Of a DNA stretch of 64,000 nt, positions 59,069 through 64,000 are shown in pieces. The stretch spans positions 21,468 through 85,467 of the forward strand of contig NZ_LFXL01000039.1 in NCBI RefSeq assembly GCF_001270745.1, written 5' to 3'. Origin of the DNA: Jiangella muralis (lineage in GTDB: Bacteria > Actinomycetota > Actinomycetes > Jiangellales > Jiangellaceae). The notes under the pieces are model-generated. The model did not search any database, was not told the origin of the DNA, and saw only the letters and a list, made by a program, of their open reading frames with translations. The translations under genes and the position numbers were made by a program. The number at the start of each line of letters is the position of its first letter. Within the stretch, counting starts at the first letter, position 1.

Positions 59069-59857
59069 ATGCTGGCAGCCGAGCGGCAGGCGCTCATCCT
59101 GGACGACGTCCAGCTGCGCGGCGCCGCCACCGTCGGCGAGCTGGCGGTCCGGTTCAGCGTCTCCGAGATGACCATCCGCCGCGACCTCGACGTGCTGGTG
59201 GCCCGCGGCGTGCTCGACAAGGTGCACGGCGGCGCCACGTCGAAGCGCTCGCCCAGCACCGAGGAGCCCGGCTTCCGCACCAAGCAGCTGCGGCAGCAGG
59301 CCGAGAAGGAGGCCATCGCGCGGGCCGCCGCCCGGCTCGTCGAACCGGGGTCGGCGGTCGGGCTGTCGGCCGGCACCACCACGTGGACGCTGGCCCGGCA
59401 GCTGCGCGCCATCCCGCGGCTCACCGTGGTCACCAACTCCATCCGCATCGCCGACGAGCTGCACGACGACGACCGCACCGACCTCGACGTCGTGCTGACC
59501 GGCGGGGTGCGCACGCCGTCCGACGCGCTGGTCGGGCCGGTCGCGGTGTCGTCGCTGCACCAGCTGCACCTCGACATCGTGTTCCTGGGGGTGCACGGCA
59601 TCGACCCCCTCGCCGGCTTCACCACGCCGAACCTGCTCGAGGCCGACACCGACCGCGCGCTGGTCGCGGCCGGCCGGCGGCTGGTCGTCGTCGCCGACCA
59701 CACGAAGTGGGGGACGGTCGGCATCAGCACCATCGCCCCGCTCGACGGCGCCGACGTGCTGGTCACCGACGACGGCCTGGCTGCCGACGCCGCCGACGTC
59801 CTCGCCGGCCGGGTCGGCGAGCTGATCCTCGCTCCTACCACGATCGGACCGCAATGA
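59069..59857 (+). CDS. DeoR-family regulator of the galactose operon
   Basis: 262 residues with GAAGGGCACG before the ATG. N-terminal helix-turn-helix (VGELAVRFSVSEMTIRRDLDVLVARGVLDKVHGGA) and a sugar-phosphate sensor domain (VGLSAGTTTWTLARQL, VLTGGVRTPSDALVGP, VVADHTKWG). Its stop overlaps galT by 4 bases, so it is the first gene of the operon. A galactose-pathway phosphate is the likely effector. Confidence 0.92.
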   Translation: MLAAERQALILDDVQLRGAATVGELAVRFSVSEMTIRRDLDVLVARGVLDKVHGGATSKRSPSTEEPGFRTKQLRQQAEKEAIARAAARLVEPGSAVGLSAGTTTWTLARQLRAIPRLTVVTNSIRIADELHDDDRTDLDVVLTGGVRTPSDALVGPVAVSSLHQLHLDIVFLGVHGIDPLAGFTTPNLLEADTDRALVAAGRRLVVVADHTKWGTVGISTIAPLDGADVLVTDDGLAADAADVLAGRVGELILAPTTIGPQ

Positions 59858-60927
59858 AACGCACCACGGCGCGGCTGGCCGACGGCCGCGAGATCATCTA
59901 CTTCGACCGGCGCGACGACGCCACGCACCGGCTCGACGACCCGCGCGACCTGCCGCCGGTGAGCACCACGTCGCAGCTGCGCTACGACCCCGTCCTGGCC
60001 GAGTGGGTGGCGATGGCCGGGCACCGGCAGACCCGCACGTTCCTGCCGCCGAAGGACCTCTGCCCACTGTGCGCGTCCACGCCGGAGCGGCCGACGGAGG
60101 TGCCGTCGGCCGGGTACGACGTCGTCGCGTTCGAGAACCGCTTCCCCAGCCTGTCGACGCACGCCACCACCGCCGAGACCGGCACCGAGCTGGTCCCGGT
60201 GCGGCCCGGCGCCGGCCGCTGCGAGGTGCTGGTGTTCAGCAGCGACCACAACGCCTCGTTCGCCACCCTCGACGACAGTCACGCGCGCCTGGTGGTCGAG
60301 GCGTGGGCCGACCGCAGCGCCGAACTGGCCGCCGTCCCCGGCGTCGAGCAGGTGTTCTGCTTCGAGAACCGCGGCCAGGAGATCGGCGTCACGCTGTCGC
60401 ACCCGCACGGCCAGATCTACGCCTACCCGTACGTCACCCCACGCACCACGCGCATGCTGCAGTCCGCGCGCGAGCACTGCCGTCACACCGGCCGCAACCT
60501 GTTCGCCGACGTGCTCGCCGAGGAGCGGGCGGCGGGCATCCGCGTCGTCGGGCAGACCGAACACTGGACGGCGTTCGTGCCGGCCGCCGCGCGCTGGCCG
60601 GTCGAGGTGCACCTGTACCCACACCGCCGGCTGGCCGAGATCGGCGACCTCGACGACGCCGAGCGCGACGAGTTCGTCACGCTCTATCTCGACGTCCTGC
60701 GCCGCTTCGACGCGCTCTACGACGCACCACTGCCCTACATCGCCGCCTGGCACCAGGCGCCGGTCCGGCACGACCGCGGCCTCGCCTACCTGCACCTGCA
60801 GGTGTTCTCGGTCAAGCGGGCGGCCGACAAGCTGAAATACCTGGCCGGGTCCGAATCGGGCATGGGCGCGTTCATCACCGACGTGCTGCCCGAGGACGTC
60901 GCGGCCCGACTCCGGGAGGTCCGATGA
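59854..60927 (+). CDS. galT: Galactose-1-phosphate uridylyltransferase
   Basis: 357 residues. The catalytic His lies in LSHPHGQIYAYPY, zinc-binding CPLC near residue 72, and FENRFPSL and HLQVFSVKRAADKLKYLAGSE are family marks. It swaps UMP between UDP-glucose and galactose-1-phosphate. Its ATG overlaps the deoR stop and its stop overlaps the galE ATG, 4 bases each. Confidence 0.95.
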   Translation: MKRTTARLADGREIIYFDRRDDATHRLDDPRDLPPVSTTSQLRYDPVLAEWVAMAGHRQTRTFLPPKDLCPLCASTPERPTEVPSAGYDVVAFENRFPSLSTHATTAETGTELVPVRPGAGRCEVLVFSSDHNASFATLDDSHARLVVEAWADRSAELAAVPGVEQVFCFENRGQEIGVTLSHPHGQIYAYPYVTPRTTRMLQSAREHCRHTGRNLFADVLAEERAAGIRVVGQTEHWTAFVPAAARWPVEVHLYPHRRLAEIGDLDDAERDEFVTLYLDVLRRFDALYDAPLPYIAAWHQAPVRHDRGLAYLHLQVFSVKRAADKLKYLAGSESGMGAFITDVLPEDVAARLREVR

Positions 60928-61880
60928 AACTGCTGGTCACCGGCGGCGCCGGGTACATCGGATCGGTGGTGGCGTCGCAGCTCGTCGCGGCCGGCCACGA
61001 GGTGGTGGTGCTCGACAACCTGCTCACCAGCCACGAGGACGGTGTGCCCGATGGCGCCCGGTTCGTGCGCGCGAGCATCGACGACGCCGCCGACGTCCTC
61101 GACGCCAGCTTCGACGCCGTCCTGCACTTCGCCGCCCGGTCGCTGGTCGGGCAGTCGGTCGCGGAGCCGCAGTTGTACTGGTGGAACAACGTCGTCGGCA
61201 CGCTGCGGCTGCTCGACGCCATGCGGGCGGCCGGCGTGCGGCGGCTGGTGTTCTCGTCGACGGCGGCCACCTACGGCCAGCCCGATGTCGCCGTGATCAC
61301 CGAGGACACCCCGGCCGTGCCGATCAACCCGTACGGCCAGAGCAAGCTCGCCGTCGACCACGCGCTGGCCGGCGCGGCGCGGGCGCACGGGCTGGCCGCG
61401 GTCAGCCTGCGCTACTTCAACGTCGGCGGCGCGCTGGGCCGGCACGGCGAGCGGCACGACCCCGAGACGCACCTCATCCCCAACGTGCTCATGGTCCCGG
61501 CCGGCCGGCGCGCCGCCGTCGACGTGTTCGGCACCGACTACCCGACGCCCGACGGCACCGCCGTCCGCGACTACCTGCACGTCGAGGATCTCGGCCGGGC
61601 GCATCTCCTGGCGCTCGACTGGACCGGCACCGACGACGCGGCCGGGCAGCACCGCATCTACAACCTGGGCTCCGGCACCGGGTACTCCGTCCGCGAGGTC
61701 GTCGAGGCCGTGCGGCGGGTCACCGGCCATCCGGTGCCCACCACCGACCGAGAGCGGCGGGCCGGCGACCCGCCGGTGCTGGTCGCGTCGGCCGAACGCA
61801 TCGCCGCCGACCTCGGCTGGCGGCCGGAGCACGGCCTCGAGCAGATCGTGGAGGACGCGTGGACGTTCCTGCAGCGGTGA
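60924..61880 (+). CDS. galE: UDP-glucose 4-epimerase
   Basis: 318 residues. NAD-binding TGGAGYIGSVVA at the N terminus, catalytic SSTAATYG and the YxxxK site in NPYGQSKLAVD, and RDYLHVEDLGRAHLLAL. Restores UDP-glucose from UDP-galactose. Coupled to galT and galK by 4-base overlaps. Confidence 0.95.
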   Translation: MKLLVTGGAGYIGSVVASQLVAAGHEVVVLDNLLTSHEDGVPDGARFVRASIDDAADVLDASFDAVLHFAARSLVGQSVAEPQLYWWNNVVGTLRLLDAMRAAGVRRLVFSSTAATYGQPDVAVITEDTPAVPINPYGQSKLAVDHALAGAARAHGLAAVSLRYFNVGGALGRHGERHDPETHLIPNVLMVPAGRRAAVDVFGTDYPTPDGTAVRDYLHVEDLGRAHLLALDWTGTDDAAGQHRIYNLGSGTGYSVREVVEAVRRVTGHPVPTTDRERRAGDPPVLVASAERIAADLGWRPEHGLEQIVEDAWTFLQR

Positions 61881-62986
61881 GCCAGCGCACGGGGTCCGCA
61901 CCCGGCCGGGTCAACCTCATCGGCGAACACACCGACTACAACGGCGGCTTCGCGTTGCCGCTGGCCATCCCGGCGCGCACGACGGCGCGGGTGCGCACCC
62001 GCTCCGACGGCCAGGTCGTGGCGGCCTCCACCGCGCCGGGCACCGAGCCGGCCCGGTTCGCGGTCACCAGCTCCCCCGGCGACGTCACCGGCTGGGCCGC
62101 GTACGTGGCCGGCGTGTTCTGGGCCCTGCGCGACGCCGGCCACGACGTCCCGGGCGCCGACGTCCACGTCGACAGCACCGTGCCGGCCGGCGCCGGGCTG
62201 TCGTCCTCGCACGCGCTCGAGTGCGCGGTCGCCGTCACGCTGAACGACCTGCACGGGCTGGGCCTCGACCGCACCACGTTGGCGCTGCTGGTGCAGCGGG
62301 CCGAGAACCACTACGTCGGCGCGCCCACCGGGGCCATGGACCAGATGGCGTCGCTGTACGGGCAGGACGGCCACGTCATCCTGTTCGACGCGCGGGCCAT
62401 GACGGCCGAGCCGGTGCCGTGCGACCTCGCCGCCGCCGGGCTGAGCCTGGTCGTCGTCGACACCCGCGTGCACCATGAACACGTCGACGGCGGCTACGGC
62501 GCGCGCCGGGCCACGTGCGAGGCGGCCGCCGCGTTGCTCGGCGTCGACACGCTGCGCGAGGTGCAGGACGAGCCGGCCGACGACGTCCTGGCCAAGCTCG
62601 ACGACGAGGTCATGGTGCGGCGGGTGCGGCACGTGCTCACCGAGAACGCCCGGGTCCTCGACACCGTCGCGCTGCTGCGGGCCGGCCGGGTCGCCGAGAT
62701 CGGCCCGTTGCTCACCGCGTCGCACGCCTCCATGCGCGACGACTACGAGATCACCGTGCCCGAGGTCGACGCCGCGGTCGAGGCGGCGCTCGGCGCCGGT
62801 GCGCTGGGTGCGAGGATGACGGGTGGCGGCTTCGGCGGGTCCGTCATCGCGCTGGCCGCCACGGCCGACGAGGCGCGGGTCGGCGACGCCGTCCGGGCCA
62901 GGTTCGACCGGCAGGGCTACACGGCACCATCCGTGTTCACCGTCCGCCCGGCCGCGGGCGCCGGCATCGAGGAGGGCACCCCATGA
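61877..62986 (+). CDS. galK: Galactokinase
   Basis: 369 residues from a GTG overlapping the galE stop. GHMP kinase motifs: GRVNLIGEHTDYNGGF (galactose-binding), PAGAGLSSSHALE (ATP loop) and MTGGGFGGSVIAL. It phosphorylates galactose at C1. The N terminus is short (about 10 residues before the first motif), which is common in actinobacteria. Confidence 0.95.
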   Translation: MSQRTGSAPGRVNLIGEHTDYNGGFALPLAIPARTTARVRTRSDGQVVAASTAPGTEPARFAVTSSPGDVTGWAAYVAGVFWALRDAGHDVPGADVHVDSTVPAGAGLSSSHALECAVAVTLNDLHGLGLDRTTLALLVQRAENHYVGAPTGAMDQMASLYGQDGHVILFDARAMTAEPVPCDLAAAGLSLVVVDTRVHHEHVDGGYGARRATCEAAAALLGVDTLREVQDEPADDVLAKLDDEVMVRRVRHVLTENARVLDTVALLRAGRVAEIGPLLTASHASMRDDYEITVPEVDAAVEAALGAGALGARMTGGGFGGSVIALAATADEARVGDAVRARFDRQGYTAPSVFTVRPAAGAGIEEGTP

Positions 62987-63894
62987 GCCCCAGCGGTTTC
63001 CAGGTCGAACTGGCGCACGGCGGCTACACCGCCGTCGTCACCGAGGTCGGCGCCACCCTGCGCGAGCTGCGCCACCACGACCACGCGCTGGTCGTGCCGT
63101 TCGGCGCCGACGAGATCCGGCCGAACTACCGCGGCGCGGTGCTGGCGCCGTGGCCGAATCGCGTCACGGACGGCGCCTACACGTTCGAGGGTGCGCAGCG
63201 GCAACTGCCACTGACCGAGCCAGCCCGCGGCAACGCGCTGCACGGGCTGGCCGCGTGGGTCCGCTGGGAGGTCACCGCGCAGACCACCGGCACGGTGGAG
63301 CTGACCCACCAGCTGGTCCCGTTCACCGGGTACCCACACCCGCTGGAGCTGCGGGTGCGCTACGCCCTCGACGACGCCGGCCTGCACTGGACCGTCGCCG
63401 CCACCAACACCGGCGCCGGCCCGGCGCCCTACGGCACCGCCCCGCACCCCTACCTCGTCGCCGGCGACGGCCACGTCGACGACTGGTCGCTGGAGCTGCC
63501 CGCCGCCGAGTACCTCGCGGTCACCCCCGACCGGCTGCTCCCGGTCGGCGTCGAGCCGGTCGAGTCCGCCGGGTTCGACTTCCGCACGCCGCGGCGGCTG
63601 GGCGACATCCTCCTCGACCACGCCTTCACCGCGCTGACGCCCGGCGCCGACGGGGTCGCGCGGGCGGTCGTCCGTGCCGCCGACGGCCGCGGGGTCGTGT
63701 GCTCGTGGAACGCGGCCGAGTGTCCGTGGGTGCAGATCCACACCGCCGACCGCCCCGGCGAGGCCGGCAACCGCATCGGCCTGGCCGTCGAGCCGATGAC
63801 CTGCCCGCCCGACGCGTTCAACTCCGGCACCGACCTCGTCATCCTGGCGCCCGGCCAGACGCACGAGACCACCTGGACCATCGCGGCGCTCTGA
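62983..63894 (+). CDS. galM: Aldose 1-epimerase (galactose mutarotase)
   Basis: 303 residues with GGAGGGCACC before the ATG and a 4-base overlap with galK. APWPNRVTDGAYTFEG, ALHGLAAW, APYGTAPHPYLVAG (catalytic His) and the C-terminal AVEPMTCPPDAFN match the actinobacterial aldose-1-epimerase group. It supplies alpha-galactose for GalK. Last gene of deoR-galT-galE-galK-galM. Confidence 0.93.
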   Translation: MSPSGFQVELAHGGYTAVVTEVGATLRELRHHDHALVVPFGADEIRPNYRGAVLAPWPNRVTDGAYTFEGAQRQLPLTEPARGNALHGLAAWVRWEVTAQTTGTVELTHQLVPFTGYPHPLELRVRYALDDAGLHWTVAATNTGAGPAPYGTAPHPYLVAGDGHVDDWSLELPAAEYLAVTPDRLLPVGVEPVESAGFDFRTPRRLGDILLDHAFTALTPGADGVARAVVRAADGRGVVCSWNAAECPWVQIHTADRPGEAGNRIGLAVEPMTCPPDAFNSGTDLVILAPGQTHETTWTIAAL

Positions 63895-63986
63895 CCCCAC
63901 CCAGAAGTTGATCTTGGAGTAACCGGCGCACGAGGGTCCGGCGGATTCCATCGGTCGTAGCAACGCCTGGTGGAAGGTGTTGTCCG

Positions 63987-64000
63987 ATGCCGAAGGTGTT
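63987..64000 (+). CDS. Start of a possible transposase gene, cut by the window edge
   Basis: ATGCCGAAGGTGTT gives MPKV plus two bases, preceded by GGTGGAAGG. Many actinobacterial IS3-family OrfA proteins begin MPKVFPPEFR or similar, and the 90 bases upstream are not related to other spacers in the window. Four codons are not enough for a firm call. Confidence 0.25.

Overview
The window is very GC-rich, uses GTG and TTG starts freely, and chains genes through 4-base ATGA or GTGA overlaps. The gene set (GlmU-Prs-L25-Pth, CysQ-CysD-CysN, MarR/TetR-controlled lipid genes, long-leader lipoproteins and Tat exports) fits a free-living actinomycete; the genus cannot be fixed from this window alone.

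Layout. 1-1050: end of a + strand gene, then about 1 kb of nested palindromes. 1052-3498: VOC protein, SAM methyltransferase, GH25 lysozyme, LapA-like membrane protein. 3505-6998 (- strand): lasso-peptide cluster in the order PqqD-like E, two precursor genes too short for most gene callers, macrolactam synthetase C, transglutaminase-like protease B and an HPr-kinase-like enzyme. Both precursors carry the classical leader marks, a predicted Ala1-Asp9 ring and a C-terminal Ser, the expected target of such a kinase. 7045-9961: sulfate activation operon. 10080-22173 (- strand): an eight-gene glycan-use operon (DUF624, two ABC permeases, lipoprotein, Tat-exported GH30-like glycosidase, M14 peptidase, SGNH hydrolase, sulfatase), opposite an IclR regulator, a protein of unknown family and a GH2 beta-galactosidase (22259-27413).

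27407-46068: mostly core genes: exopolysaccharide phosphotransferase, pth, rplY, prs, glmU, tRNA-Gln, two fatty-acid desaturases with a TetR regulator, a methyltransferase/MarR pair, a D,D-carboxypeptidase, YihY, trpS, a CBS-domain protein and phosphoglucomutase. 46069-46808 is a second copy of the palindrome module, again between convergent genes. 46809-49546: ArsR-like regulator, MFS transporter, DUF2087 protein.

About 49622-58382 is an 8.8-kb integrated element. A large serine recombinase lies at its right end and a ribbon-helix-helix regulator at its left end. Between them are seven small + strand genes (one GIY-YIG), a lone HK97-fold major capsid gene, a replisome-organizer-like gene next to a DnaA box, and about 690 bp without genes. 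No portal, terminase, protease or tail gene is visible, so it looks like a capsid-encoding satellite or a decayed prophage. It is flanked by the two halves of a 15-bp inverted repeat that were probably one palindromic attB site. The window ends with two duplicated small secreted or membrane proteins, a DeoR regulator and a full Leloir operon (galT-galE-galK-galM), which could take up the galactose released by the beta-galactosidase locus. The first bases of a probable transposase lie at the edge.
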